The notes under the pieces are model-generated. The model worked only from the letters and a program-made list of their open reading frames with translations. It did no database searches and was not told the DNA's origin. The translations under genes were made by a program, and so were the position numbers. Below, one piece after another: positions 34,267-43,595 of a stretch of DNA of 64,000 nt. Source of the stretch: CAIWAH01 sp964602595 (GTDB lineage: Bacteria > Verrucomicrobiota > Verrucomicrobiia > Limisphaerales > UBA9464); contig CAZRRO010000001.1 in NCBI GenBank assembly GCA_964602595.1, forward strand, positions 496,001 to 560,000, given 5' to 3'. Every line of letters begins with the position of its first letter. Within the stretch, counting starts at the first letter, position 1.

Positions 34267-34869
34267 ATGGAACTCGACCTCGTCGGCGCCCACGCCCACC
34301 GCGCCTATCCGATCCTCGCCTCGCTCGTCACCCCGCGGCCCATCGCCTGGGTCACCACGCTCGGGCCCGACGGCGTGGTCAACGCCGCGCCATTCAGCTT
34401 CTTCAACGTGCTCGGGGCCGAACCACCCATCGTCGGCTTCTGCCCGGCCGACCGCGACGACGGCACGCCCAAGGACACCGCGCGCAACATCCGGCTCAAC
34501 CACGAGTTCGTCGTGAACCTCGTCGACGAAGCCGTCGCCGAGGCGATGAACCGCACCGCCGCCTCCCTGCCCTACGGCGTCAGCGAACTCACCGGCCTGG
34601 GCCTGACCACGCTGCCCTCCAGCGTCGTGAAGCCACCGCGCATCGCCGAGGCGCCGGCGAGCCTCGAATGTCAGGAATGGGGCACGCTCCAGATTGGCGA
34701 CAACCGCCTCATCATCGGCCTCGTGAAGCGGGCGCATGTGCGCGACGAACTGATTGATCCCGCGACGCTGCGCATCCTTGGCGAACGCCTGCATACCGTC
34801 GGCCGCATGGCCGCCCCGCACTGGTATTGCCGCACGACGGATCGCTTTGAGATGGTCCGGCCGCAGTAG
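34267..34869 (+). CDS. Flavin reductase-like (FMN-binding split barrel) protein
   Basis: The 200-residue protein matches the flavin-reductase-like family: YPILASLVTPRPIAWVTTLG, NAAPFSFFNVLGAEPPIVGF, KDTARNIRLNHEFVVNLVDE and a C-terminal VGRMAAPHWYCRTTDRFEM. Members bind FMN and reduce flavins or act as oxidoreductases with unknown substrates. It follows the MacB permease by about 50 bases and converges with the TIR gene. There is no sign of functional linkage with either. Confidence 0.85.
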   Translation: MELDLVGAHAHRAYPILASLVTPRPIAWVTTLGPDGVVNAAPFSFFNVLGAEPPIVGFCPADRDDGTPKDTARNIRLNHEFVVNLVDEAVAEAMNRTAASLPYGVSELTGLGLTTLPSSVVKPPRIAEAPASLECQEWGTLQIGDNRLIIGLVKRAHVRDELIDPATLRILGERLHTVGRMAAPHWYCRTTDRFEMVRPQ

Positions 34870-34891
34870 GGCCTTCAGGCAGGCGATTCCA

Positions 34892-35431
34892 TCAAGGGCG
34901 CCTAGATCCGCCCGCCACCGTTTTCCGTGCACGCACTTTGTCGATGGCCTGCTTTAGTCCATTGCCAATCGGAAAGAGCGCGTCATTCCAGTCCCCTCCG
35001 CCTTGCTCATACTCCCGCCAGCTTTTTCCGAAGGCCGGCAGGGGATTGAACTTCTTCAACACCGGGCAATCCGCCTCCCAATCAAGCGGGTAAAGCAACA
35101 GCGGCACGATCTCGATCTCGCCCTTCTTCTGCCGTCTCAGCGCCTCGGGCAGCTCCACCTCCTGGATGTAACGGGAGGCGAGAAACTGCACGCTCACGAG
35201 GCACAGAAAGATGTCCATCCGCTTCAATTCGGCTCGAATTTCGTCGTCCCAGAGGTCGCCCGCCTTGAGTTCCGTGTCGTGCCACGGCCTTAGCCCCGCG
35301 ACGTTGGCCTTCACCTTCAGCACCGGTAGTAGGCGCTTCGACCAAGTTAGGTTCTCATGTGAATAGCTTACAAAGAGCCGCACCGATGGTTCTGAGCGCT
35401 TACCGAACAATTTGCCGCCGGCAGACTTCAT
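34892..35431 (-). CDS. TIR-domain protein, partner of the LRR-Roc-COR GTPase
   Basis: This 179-residue single-domain protein has a bacterial TIR fold. Strand A and the loop read VRLFVSYSHENLTWSKRLLP (residues 17-36), GLRPWHDTELKAGDLWDDEI is the BB-loop region, and FLCLVSVQFLASRYIQEVEL contains the pattern S-x-Y-x(4)-E in which Glu93 aligns with the catalytic glutamate of NADase TIRs. IVPLLLYPLDW follows. TIR domains either cleave NAD or assemble by TIR-TIR contacts; which applies is not decided by sequence. The start overlaps the stop of the LRR-Roc-COR gene (ATGA), so the two are translationally coupled. It most plausibly acts as its effector or signalling arm. Confidence 0.85.
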   Translation of the reverse strand: MKSAGGKLFGKRSEPSVRLFVSYSHENLTWSKRLLPVLKVKANVAGLRPWHDTELKAGDLWDDEIRAELKRMDIFLCLVSVQFLASRYIQEVELPEALRRQKKGEIEIVPLLLYPLDWEADCPVLKKFNPLPAFGKSWREYEQGGGDWNDALFPIGNGLKQAIDKVRARKTVAGGSRRP

Positions 35432-37500
35432 GGTCGCTCCTCCCGGCCCGGTTCTTCCTCCTCATCAGGCTCGCACAGGCCCAAGGTCTCAGCGGACCGA
35501 CGCGGTAGCCAGTCGCCCTGCCAGCGCACCTGCTCCTGCACCGTCAGATTTTTGTATTCGGAAAAAATCTCCCGCAGTGTTCCGCGGATGATTCGGACCA
35601 GATCGGCGGCGGCTTCCTCGCCTTCTGGCGCTGCGCTTAGGTAGATGTAACGCTCCTTCTCTTCCCAGACCTTCGCGACCGCGGGACCATAGCCATAAAC
35701 CGCCCCTCGCCGCCAACGCCAGCCGTCCTTCACCAGGCCCAACGTCCGCACCAGCAGCCGGGGCAGCAGTGGCCCGGGCACCACGGGGAATTCCCAACGC
35801 AGCTCCACGTCCAGCTTCTCCAAGAGCTTCGCTGGAATCTCCGGGGGCTCCTCCACAGGCAGTAGTGCTGGCACGAGGTGTTCCTTGCCCGCTTCGTCCA
35901 GAGGGAAACTCAATTGAAACGCCGCCATCAGTCGCAGGAGGAACGGGTGTTTTTCCTCCGGATAATCAGCCGCCTTCAGCATCTTCAGTTGTTCCGCTGC
36001 CGCGTAAATGGCCGGCATCCGTGTCAGCATCATCCGGCCATCGCGAGCCAGCGGATGGGGGTGTCGCGTGTCATTCGCGCGCAGCAGGGCGTAGATACCG
36101 TCGGCCAACCAGTCGGGTCGCAGCACGGTCGTTTCGTGCAGACGCGGATCGCGACGGTAGTTCAGCGCCACGCCGAGGTCGTGGAGAAAGGCCGCCAGTT
36201 CCTCCTGCTTCTCCGGGTCGGTCTCTCCCAGCCGAGCGCAGCGGTCCGCATAGGTTGCATAGGCCAGGTAGCTCTCCTGCATTCCGGAGAGGCAGTCCTT
36301 GATCCGCACCCATTTCTTTGGGAACCGCGCTCGGATCTCCGGCATCCCGCCCACGACGCGGGTCAGTTCGCGTTTCAACGCTGTGATACCGCCTTTGTCC
36401 GGATCCGGCTCGGAACATTCCGTGGGCACCCACGCGAGGATGGGGCCGTATGTCGCCTCCAACCTCCGGCACGGTAGGTCCAATTCCCGCGCCCGACCGC
36501 CAGACTTGTTGAGCACCACTACCACGGGTGCAGCCCCGGCGTAGCTGCGGATGAGTTGGAGCCAATACTCCGCATCGCGCTCCGCCATGTCCTCCCGCTC
36601 GCCCAGCACGAGCACATAGAGGCTGCGTCCGGTGAAAAAGAACTCATGCATGGCGTGCAGAACATGCTGTCCACCGAAATCCCACACCCGCGCCGAAACC
36701 GTCCCGTCCGCGCAGGCCAGGCTAAGCTCCTCGACGGCGATGCCGTGGGTCTCCGTCTGAAGCTTGTCCAGCGGCAGCCGCTTAAGCCGCCGGATCACGG
36801 AGGTCTTGCCTGCCCCGCCGCGCCCCACCACCAGCACCTTCATTTCCCGCAGAGCTTGCCCTTGGTCCCCGAGGGACGTGAAGTAATACTCTAGAATCTC
36901 TCGCGGCGGCTTCGGTCTGACTCGGTCGGTCGAGACTTCGAACCATGTCGGGCCGAGAACTTCGATTGGAAGATTCAGCTCCGAATTTTCGTGGAGATAA
37001 AGCTCTGTCAGCGCTGCAAGGTGATTGAGGGCCGGTGGCAACGCGGTGAGCAGATTGGCAGAGAGGTCCAGTGCTGCCAGCGCAGTGAGCCTGCCTAGCT
37101 CTGTCGGCAGCGTGGTGAGTCGATTTCGGGATAGGTCCAATTCCGTCAGCGCGGTGAGACGGCAAAACTCCAGTGGCAGTTGTTGGAGCGAGTTACCCCA
37201 GACGTAAAGCTCCGTCAGGGCTGTGAGCCGGCCAAGCTCAGGCGGCAGTGCGGTGAGTCGGTTGTTGGAGAGGTTCAGCGAAGTCAGTGCGATGAGCTGG
37301 CCGAGTTCCGGTGGTAATTGGGTTAAGCCAAGACTCCTCAAGTCGAGGGTCGTCGCCCTATCGGTTTGGCACTCGGCAATCCGCCGCAAGGCAACGTTGT
37401 AGCCCTTTCGCCCGTTGGGTGACATGGGTGGCAATGGCATGGGCAGGAGCGTAGGCAGGCCCCCAAGCCCGGCAAGCTTGCGGAAGCACGATGGGCTCAT
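35428..37500 (-). CDS. LRR-Roc-COR (ROCO-type) GTPase
   Basis: The 690-residue protein carries about six leucine-rich repeats (about 48-180; unit LPPELGRLTALTELYVWGNS). A Ras-like Roc domain follows with P-loop GRGGAGKT (226-233), switch DFGGQ (274-278) and NKSG (331-334) in the G4 position instead of canonical NKxD. A COR region spans about 390-680, with TTVLRPDWLADGIYALLRAN characteristic of COR. The C-terminus is acidic (EPDEEEEPGREERP). ROCO proteins dimerise through COR and switch on nucleotide binding; LRRs usually sense ligands. A start at M26 (37425) is also plausible because homologues often begin just before the first repeat. The downstream TIR gene overlaps it by 4 bases. By analogy with NLR-like immune receptors it may be a sensor switch; the role is inferred. 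Confidence 0.9.
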   Translation of the reverse strand: MSPSCFRKLAGLGGLPTLLPMPLPPMSPNGRKGYNVALRRIAECQTDRATTLDLRSLGLTQLPPELGQLIALTSLNLSNNRLTALPPELGRLTALTELYVWGNSLQQLPLEFCRLTALTELDLSRNRLTTLPTELGRLTALAALDLSANLLTALPPALNHLAALTELYLHENSELNLPIEVLGPTWFEVSTDRVRPKPPREILEYYFTSLGDQGQALREMKVLVVGRGGAGKTSVIRRLKRLPLDKLQTETHGIAVEELSLACADGTVSARVWDFGGQHVLHAMHEFFFTGRSLYVLVLGEREDMAERDAEYWLQLIRSYAGAAPVVVVLNKSGGRARELDLPCRRLEATYGPILAWVPTECSEPDPDKGGITALKRELTRVVGGMPEIRARFPKKWVRIKDCLSGMQESYLAYATYADRCARLGETDPEKQEELAAFLHDLGVALNYRRDPRLHETTVLRPDWLADGIYALLRANDTRHPHPLARDGRMMLTRMPAIYAAAEQLKMLKAADYPEEKHPFLLRLMAAFQLSFPLDEAGKEHLVPALLPVEEPPEIPAKLLEKLDVELRWEFPVVPGPLLPRLLVRTLGLVKDGWRWRRGAVYGYGPAVAKVWEEKERYIYLSAAPEGEEAAADLVRIIRGTLREIFSEYKNLTVQEQVRWQGDWLPRRSAETLGLCEPDEEEEPGREERP

Positions 37501-37589
37501 CGTTTCATCTGACTCCTCTCTTCGATTCTACAAACCTCCAAGCTTGTTGCCCGCCCCGACTCCACTGAAACTGTCCATTCAACAACGAC

Positions 37590-40433
37590 ATGTCCGCCCT
37601 GTTCCATCCCGGCCAACGCTGGGTCAGCGAAACCGAGCCCGAGCTGGGGCTGGGTTCCATCCGCCACGTCACGACCCGCACGGTTGCGGTCGGCTTTGGC
37701 GCCACCAGCGAGTCCCGTGAATACTCGCTGGAGAACGCCCCGTTGCGCCGCGTGCGCTTCCACACCGGCGACAGCCTGCTGCTGCGCGACGGCACGACAG
37801 TCGCGGTGGAAGCCGTGGCCGAACGCCGCGCGCTGATCTTCTACCGTGGCGACGGCCGTGAAGTCTGCGAGACGGAGCTGAGCGACACCATCAGCTTCAA
37901 CAAACCCGAGCAGCGCCTCTACGCCGGCCAGGTGGATGAACCGGCCGCCTTCGACCTGCGCGTCGCCGCGCTCCGCAACCAGCACCGCCGCCGCAAGTCG
38001 AAGGTCCGCGGTTTCGTCGGCGGGCGCATTGACCTCATCCCGCACCAGCTCTGCATCGCCGCCGAAGTCGCCGGCCGGTTGCTGCCGCGCGTGCTGCTGG
38101 CCGACGAGGTGGGCCTGGGCAAGACCATCGAGGCCTGCCTGATCGTCCACCGGCTCATCCTCACCGGCCGCGCCCAACGCGTGCTGATCCTCGTGCCGGA
38201 TTCGCTGGTGCATCAGTGGTTCGTCGAGCTGCTGCGCCGCTTCAACCTGTGGTTCCACATCTTCGACGAGGAACGCTGCGCGGCCATCGAGGGCGGAAAC
38301 CAGGAAACCAATCCGTTTCTCGACGATCAACTGGTGCTCGCCAGCCTGAGCCTGTTCACCGGCAACGAACGCCGCCGGCAACAGGCGTTGGCCGCCGGAT
38401 GGGACATGCTGGTGGTGGACGAGGCGCATCACCTCGGCTGGACGCCGGACGCCGTGAGTCCCGAATACGCGGTCGTCGAGGCGCTCGGCCAGGCCTCGCC
38501 CGGACTGCTGCTGCTCACCGCCACGCCGGAGCAACTCGGCATGGCCAGCCACTTCGCGCGGCTGCGGCTGCTGGACCCGGACCGCTTCTACGACCTCGCC
38601 GAGTTCATCCACGAGGCCGAGGGCTACCGCGACGTGGCGCGGCTCGCGGACAAGGTGCTGAAACAGGAAATCTTCACGCCCGCTGAAGTGACGTCGCTGG
38701 CGGGAATTCTCGCGGAACCCGAAGCGGGTCTCCACGCCAAGCTGGCGAAGCTGGCGGACGACACGGTTCGCGCAGGGCTGGTCAGTTCGTTGCTCGATCA
38801 GCACGGCACGGGCCGCGTGATTTTCCGCAACACGCGGACGACAATCAGCGGCTTTCCCCGTCGGGTGGCGCGGCTGTGTCCGCTCGACGAGGACGGCGAC
38901 AACGCGGAGCTGTTCGAGCGGCTGACGGAGGAATTCTCCGCCGACGCCGACGCGAGCCTAGCGGAACATTTCGAGCCCGACTTCTCCGCCGACCCGCGCG
39001 TCCACTGGCTAGTGGAACTGCTTCGTTCGCTCGGCAACGACAAGGTCCTGCTTATCTGCCGCACGCGGGCCAAGGCCGAGAAGCTGGAGGCGGCGTTGCG
39101 CGTGTGGATCAACGTGAAGCTGGCCGTCTTCCACGAAGGGCTGACGCTGGTTCAACGCGACCGCCACGCCGCGTGGTTTGCCGAGGAGGACGGCGCACGC
39201 CTGCTGATCTGTTCCGAGATCGGCAGCGAAGGGCGCAACTTCCAGTTCGCTCACCACCTGGTGATGTTCGACCTGCCGCTCGATCCCGAACTGCTGGAAC
39301 AGCGCATCGGCCGGTTGGACCGCATCGGGCAGACCTCGGAGATCCAGCTGCACCTGCCGTTCGTCGTAGGCAGCGCGCAGGAAGTGCTCGTGCGCTGGTA
39401 TCACGAGGGTCTCAACTCGTTTGAAAAGAACCTACAGGGCGGCCGCGCGTTGCTGGAGCAGTTCGGCAAACGGATCGCCGACCTTGCACACGAGTTCCAC
39501 GAACGCGCCGAGTCCGCCCGCCAGGAACTCGCCGCGCTGATTGCCGAAACCAAGGTTGCGCGGCAGGAACTGACCGCCCGGCTCGAACAGGGGCGCGACC
39601 GGTTGCTGGAGCTGAATTCGTTCCGGCCACAGGTCGCCGCGCAGCTCGTGCAGGAAATCCAGAAGCAGGATGCCGACCCCACGCTCGACCAGTTCATGTT
39701 GGCCGTGTTCGACCACTTCGGCATTCACGTTGAGGAACTGGCGCCGCGCACCTATCAGCTGGGTTCTGCCGGTGTCTTCGCCGACTCTTTTCCCGGCTTG
39801 CCGCTGGAGGGTCTGACCGTCACCGGTGACCGCACGCGGGCGCTGTCGCGCGAGGACGTGCAATTCCTGACGTGGGATCATCCGCTCGTGACCGGCGCAC
39901 TCGACCTGCTGCTTGGCACCGACAAAGGCAACAGCAGCTTCGGCGTCTGGCCCGACGGCAAGGGCGCCGGGCTCTACCTGGAAGCGGTCTTCCTGCTCGA
40001 ATGTGTCGCGCCGTCGGCGTTGCACGCGGACCGTTTCCTGCCGCCCACGCCGTTGCGGGTGCTGGTGGATCAGGCGGGCAACGACGCCAGCGCCGCCGCG
40101 GACCGCGAAACCCTCGCCCGACAGTTGCGCCCCAGCGACCCGTATCCGCACGTCGGCCGCCGCGAAATCCGCGAGGAACTCCTGCCCTCACTCCTGGAGA
40201 TGGCGGAAGACATCGTCCAGCGGCACGTCCCCACGTTCATCGCGCAGGCGCGGAAGGAAATGGCCGCACAACTCGACGCCGAACTCGTCCGCCTGAAGGA
40301 GTTGGAGCGGGTGAACCCGAGCGTGCGCCCGGAGGAAATCGAGCAACTCACCGAACAGAAACGCGCGCTCGACCAGCACCTCGGCGCCGCCCGGATTCGC
40401 CTGGAGTCGATCCGGCTGATCGAGCGGTGCTAG
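37590..40433 (+). CDS. rapA: RNA polymerase-associated SNF2-family ATPase RapA
   Basis: RapA is a Swi2/Snf2 ATPase that recycles RNA polymerase. The 947-residue protein begins FHPGQRWVSETEPELGLGSI (RapA N-terminal region). The ATPase motifs are LLADEVGLGKTIEACLIVHR (Walker A), VLILVPDSLVHQW, DMLVVDEAHHLGW (DEAH box) and LLLLTATPEQLG. The second RecA-like lobe includes VLLICRTRAKAEKLE, LLICSEIGSEGRNFQFAHHL and LLEQRIGRLDRIGQ. The C-terminal third is the RapA-type domain. The intergenic space to the LRR-Roc-COR gene is 89 bases, divergent. Length (E. coli RapA is about 968) fits. Confidence 0.93.
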   Translation: MSALFHPGQRWVSETEPELGLGSIRHVTTRTVAVGFGATSESREYSLENAPLRRVRFHTGDSLLLRDGTTVAVEAVAERRALIFYRGDGREVCETELSDTISFNKPEQRLYAGQVDEPAAFDLRVAALRNQHRRRKSKVRGFVGGRIDLIPHQLCIAAEVAGRLLPRVLLADEVGLGKTIEACLIVHRLILTGRAQRVLILVPDSLVHQWFVELLRRFNLWFHIFDEERCAAIEGGNQETNPFLDDQLVLASLSLFTGNERRRQQALAAGWDMLVVDEAHHLGWTPDAVSPEYAVVEALGQASPGLLLLTATPEQLGMASHFARLRLLDPDRFYDLAEFIHEAEGYRDVARLADKVLKQEIFTPAEVTSLAGILAEPEAGLHAKLAKLADDTVRAGLVSSLLDQHGTGRVIFRNTRTTISGFPRRVARLCPLDEDGDNAELFERLTEEFSADADASLAEHFEPDFSADPRVHWLVELLRSLGNDKVLLICRTRAKAEKLEAALRVWINVKLAVFHEGLTLVQRDRHAAWFAEEDGARLLICSEIGSEGRNFQFAHHLVMFDLPLDPELLEQRIGRLDRIGQTSEIQLHLPFVVGSAQEVLVRWYHEGLNSFEKNLQGGRALLEQFGKRIADLAHEFHERAESARQELAALIAETKVARQELTARLEQGRDRLLELNSFRPQVAAQLVQEIQKQDADPTLDQFMLAVFDHFGIHVEELAPRTYQLGSAGVFADSFPGLPLEGLTVTGDRTRALSREDVQFLTWDHPLVTGALDLLLGTDKGNSSFGVWPDGKGAGLYLEAVFLLECVAPSALHADRFLPPTPLRVLVDQAGNDASAAADRETLARQLRPSDPYPHVGRREIREELLPSLLEMAEDIVQRHVPTFIAQARKEMAAQLDAELVRLKELERVNPSVRPEEIEQLTEQKRALDQHLGAARIRLESIRLIERC

Positions 40434-40442
40434 GCCGCAACA

Positions 40443-41357
40443 TCAGCGATCCTCCGCCACGAACTCGCAGACCACCGGGCGGTGGTCCGACGCCAATCCC
40501 CAGTTCGACGCGGTGAAGACGTAGCTGCCGTCCTTGCGCCATTCCTTGGCCATCGCGCGGCTGAGCAGGATGTAATCGAGCCGGCTATAACTGTCCTCCT
40601 TCCCATAGAAGTGGGTCCAGGTGACGTTGCGCGGATCCCAGGTGGGCCGTTCCGCCGGCAAGTTGTCGCCGTTCCTTTCCGCGGGACGCGTATCCACGAG
40701 TCCGGCGGCGCCGCGCCCAAGCAAGGCCCGGGTCGAGCGGGCGTCCTTGGTGTCGTTGAAGTCACCGCACACCAGCACATTGCCCTGCGGATTCTTCGCG
40801 AGGAGGGCGTCCACATGCTGCCGCATGAGCACCGCCTCTTGTTCCCGGAGTTCCGCCTCGTCGGCCTCGGCGACCTGGCGCTTGGACTTCAGGTGGGTGG
40901 TGAGGAGCGTGAAGCGATAGTTGTCCGTGACCTTGAGTTCAACCTCGGCAACGCCCCGGCTCGAATAGAACCGGCGGCCGTTCAGCAGGAACGAGTCGTT
41001 GGTGTGATGGTTCCGGGCAGCCACCGGGAAACGGCTCAGCACGCCCACGAAGATGTTCGTGTCCCAGCCGGCGACATGTTCGAGGTGCGGCAAGTCCACG
41101 CCGGCCTTCTTCAACGCGGCTTGGAGCTCCTGCAAGGCGGCCAATTCCCCCATCTCCTGCACGGCCAGGACGTCCGGCTTGATAGCGGCAAGGTGAGCCA
41201 CGACCTTGGCGCGGGCCTCGGGCGCCTTGGGTTGGCGGTTGCCGAAGGCGCGGAGGTGGTAGTTCTCCACGTTGTAGGTGGCGACCGTGAACCGGGTTTC
41301 CGCCCCGGCCGCGAGGGCCAGCAACGGGAGCAACAGGCAGCGCAGCGCAAAACGCAT
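40443..41357 (-). CDS. Exported endonuclease/exonuclease/phosphatase-family protein
   Basis: The 304-residue product starts with a signal peptide (MRFALRCLLLPLLALAAGAE) and then the EEP fold: RFTVATYNVENYHL, KPDVLAVQEMGELAALQEL (metal-binding Glu), GNVLVCGDFNDTKDARS (Asp/Asn pair), YSRLDYILLS and the C-terminal LASDHRPVVCEF with catalytic His. Members cleave phosphodiesters or phosphate esters; the substrate is unknown. The ATG at 41357 precedes the signal peptide, and the longer frame upstream is antisense to accD. It is convergent with rapA, whose stop is 10 bases away. Confidence 0.85.
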   Translation of the reverse strand: MRFALRCLLLPLLALAAGAETRFTVATYNVENYHLRAFGNRQPKAPEARAKVVAHLAAIKPDVLAVQEMGELAALQELQAALKKAGVDLPHLEHVAGWDTNIFVGVLSRFPVAARNHHTNDSFLLNGRRFYSSRGVAEVELKVTDNYRFTLLTTHLKSKRQVAEADEAELREQEAVLMRQHVDALLAKNPQGNVLVCGDFNDTKDARSTRALLGRGAAGLVDTRPAERNGDNLPAERPTWDPRNVTWTHFYGKEDSYSRLDYILLSRAMAKEWRKDGSYVFTASNWGLASDHRPVVCEFVAEDR

Positions 41358-41516
41358 GCCCAAGCGTAGGTGCCGGGCCAAGGGCCGGGCAAAGTCCAAA
41401 GTGGCGCCGGGAATGAAAATTCCGGCGCCCGGACCGCCCAAGGGTATCGCTGGCCAACCCGGGGCCGGGCTGCTATCCCTCCTCGCGTTCAACCGCGCCC
41501 TCCCGGCGCTCCTCGC

Positions 41517-42458
41517 ATGGCCACCAAAGTGCTGAAACGCAAGAGCCTCGTTAACGACCCCGTGGATCCGGCCGTCACACCGCCGCCCACTCACTCGGAA
41601 ACGACGTTCCTCACCAAGCCGAAACTTTCCTCCAAATCCCGCAAACGCGACATGCCCGAAGGCCTGTGGACCAAGTGTGAGAAATGCGAGGCGCTGATCT
41701 ACGACAAGGAACTCGACGACAACCTCAAGGTCTGCCCGAAGTGCGACTATCACTTCCAGATCGGGGCCCGCGAACGCATCCACTCGCTTGTCGAGACCTG
41801 TTCCTTCGAGGAAATCGACGCCCAGATGGAATCCGTGGACGTCCTCAAGTTCACCGGCGCCGCCAGCTACGCGGCGAAGCTCGCCTCCTACCGGAAGAAA
41901 TCCACGCTGCTGAAGGACGCCGTGATTACCGGCATCGGCAAGATCGGCGACCACCGGGTGGCGCTGGGCGTGATGGATTTCGCCTTCTTGGGCGGCTCCA
42001 TGGGATCCGTGGTTGGCGAAAAGCTCACTCGCCTGATCGAAGCCGGCACCGACCGCGGCCTGCCGGTCATCATCATTTCCACCAGCGGCGGCGCCCGCAT
42101 GTATGAGGGCATGTTCAGCTTGATGCAGATGGCCAAGACCTGCGGAGCCTTGGCTTACCACGCCAAGCAGAAGCTGCCCTACATCTCGGTCCTCACCAAC
42201 CCGACCTACGCGGGCGTGATCGCGAGCTTCGCCACGGTGGGTGACCTGATCATCGCCGAGCCGGAAGCCATGATCGGCTTCGCCGGCCCCCGCGTCATCA
42301 AGGACACCACACAGGCGGAGTTGCCGGACGGGTTCCAGACGTCGGAATTCCTCCAGAAATACGGACTGATCGACGCCATCGTGTCGCGCAAGGTCATGAA
42401 GGAGCGCCTGATCTACTTCCTCGACTTCATGGCCACCGGCCGCAAGGCCGCGGCGTAG
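41517..42458 (+). CDS. accD: Acetyl-CoA carboxylase carboxyltransferase subunit beta
   Basis: AccD is the zinc-binding beta subunit of the carboxyltransferase that makes malonyl-CoA. The 313-residue product has the four-cysteine zinc ribbon CEKCEALIYDKELDDNLKVC PKC, GDHRVALGVMDFAFLGGSMG, the acyl-CoA site IISTSGGARMYEGMFSLMQM, YISVLTNPTYAGVIASFATV and AMIGFAGPRVIKDTT. An N-terminal extension of about 40 residues precedes the ribbon. The ATG at 41517 is preferred to an in-frame start at 41370, since the 49 residues before it are not conserved and no Shine-Dalgarno sequence helps. It is divergent from the exported EEP gene. Confidence 0.96.
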   Translation: MATKVLKRKSLVNDPVDPAVTPPPTHSETTFLTKPKLSSKSRKRDMPEGLWTKCEKCEALIYDKELDDNLKVCPKCDYHFQIGARERIHSLVETCSFEEIDAQMESVDVLKFTGAASYAAKLASYRKKSTLLKDAVITGIGKIGDHRVALGVMDFAFLGGSMGSVVGEKLTRLIEAGTDRGLPVIIISTSGGARMYEGMFSLMQMAKTCGALAYHAKQKLPYISVLTNPTYAGVIASFATVGDLIIAEPEAMIGFAGPRVIKDTTQAELPDGFQTSEFLQKYGLIDAIVSRKVMKERLIYFLDFMATGRKAAA

Positions 42459-42548
42459 CCACACGCTGCGCCATCAGGCGGAGTTAAAACTCGCTCCGTC
42501 ACCCGGCCGCCTCGGAAACTCGCCGCCGAACTGACCGAAAAACCCGGG

Positions 42549-43544
42549 TCAGCCCACCGACACGACGATCTTGCCGAACTGGCCACCGCGTTCCATCAGC
42601 GCGAAGGCTTCGGCCACACGGTCCAGCGGGAAAACCTCACTGACCACCGGATGAATCGCCTTCGCGGTGACGAAGTCGGTCATCGCCTTGAAGTCGGCGG
42701 GACTGCCCATCGTGGTTCCCAGCAGGCTCAACTGCTTCCAGAAGATTTTCCGGACTGGCAATTCGTGAGGATTTCCCCGGGTTGCCCCGAAGAAGACGAT
42801 CCGTCCGCCGGTGGTAGCCAGGTCCACGAGATCACCGAAGCCGGGTCCGCCCGCGCTGTCCACGATCACGTCGAAGTTGCCGTATTGGTCGCCAAACTCC
42901 TTCGCCCAGCCGTGACTGGTGTAAAGCGTGCCGTGCCGGGCGCCGAGTTGATGCGCCTTCTCCAACTTTTCGGGCGAGCTGGAGGTCACGAACGGAACCG
43001 CGCCCGCGGCGACGGCGAACTGGAGCGCAAACAGGGCCGTGCCGGCGCCGATGCCCGTGATCAGGACCTTTTCGTGCGCTTCCAACTGGGCCCGGCTGAA
43101 CAGAGCCCGGTAAGCCGTCAGCCCGGCCAGCGGCAGCGCGGCGGCCTCTTCCCAGCTCAGGTGGGTCGGCTTCGGCGCCAATTGGCTGACCGGCACGTTG
43201 ATGTATTCGGCCAAGGTGCCGCTTTTCGGCAGGCCGAGGATCGTGAATTTCGGTTCCTGCGCCCGCTCGTGGTGGCCCCAGTCGAACGAAGGATTGATGA
43301 CAACCTTCTGGTCCCGCCACTCGGGGTCCACGCCAGGACCCACCTCATGCACGACACCGGCGGCATCGGAACCGGGCGTGATGGGGAACTTGAGGCCGGC
43401 ATACTGGCCGGACTTGATCCAGACATCGCGGTGGTTCAGGGCGGCGGCCTTGATGCGCACGACCACCTCGCCGGGACCGGCGACGGGATTCGCGACGTGA
43501 TCAAGGCCCAATTCGTTGATGCCTGTTAGGATGGCGGCTCTCAT
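42549..43544 (-). CDS. Zinc-binding dehydrogenase / quinone oxidoreductase-like (MDR superfamily) protein
   Basis: The 331-residue MDR-fold protein starts MRAAILTGINELGLDHVANP, with ALNHRDVWIKSGQYAGLKFP, ITPGSDAAGVVHEVGPGVDP, EAAALPLAGLTAYRALF, a Rossmann motif at VLITGIGAGTALFALQFAVA, FDVIVDSAGGPGF and GGRIVFFGATRG. Catalytic zinc ligands of classic alcohol dehydrogenases are not evident, so reduction of quinone-like or enone substrates with NADPH is more likely than alcohol oxidation. It is convergent with accD. Substrate unknown. Confidence 0.85.
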   Translation of the reverse strand: MRAAILTGINELGLDHVANPVAGPGEVVVRIKAAALNHRDVWIKSGQYAGLKFPITPGSDAAGVVHEVGPGVDPEWRDQKVVINPSFDWGHHERAQEPKFTILGLPKSGTLAEYINVPVSQLAPKPTHLSWEEAAALPLAGLTAYRALFSRAQLEAHEKVLITGIGAGTALFALQFAVAAGAVPFVTSSSPEKLEKAHQLGARHGTLYTSHGWAKEFGDQYGNFDVIVDSAGGPGFGDLVDLATTGGRIVFFGATRGNPHELPVRKIFWKQLSLLGTTMGSPADFKAMTDFVTAKAIHPVVSEVFPLDRVAEAFALMERGGQFGKIVVSVG

Positions 43545-43595
43545 GGCTGGCGCGGAGATAAGACGGGACTCCGGGCGGCCAATTCAAGCGCCGCC

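Noticed and set aside
41358..42464. Upstream extension of the exported EEP gene on the minus strand
   Set aside because: It runs antisense to accD. The signal peptide begins at 41357, so the real start is there.
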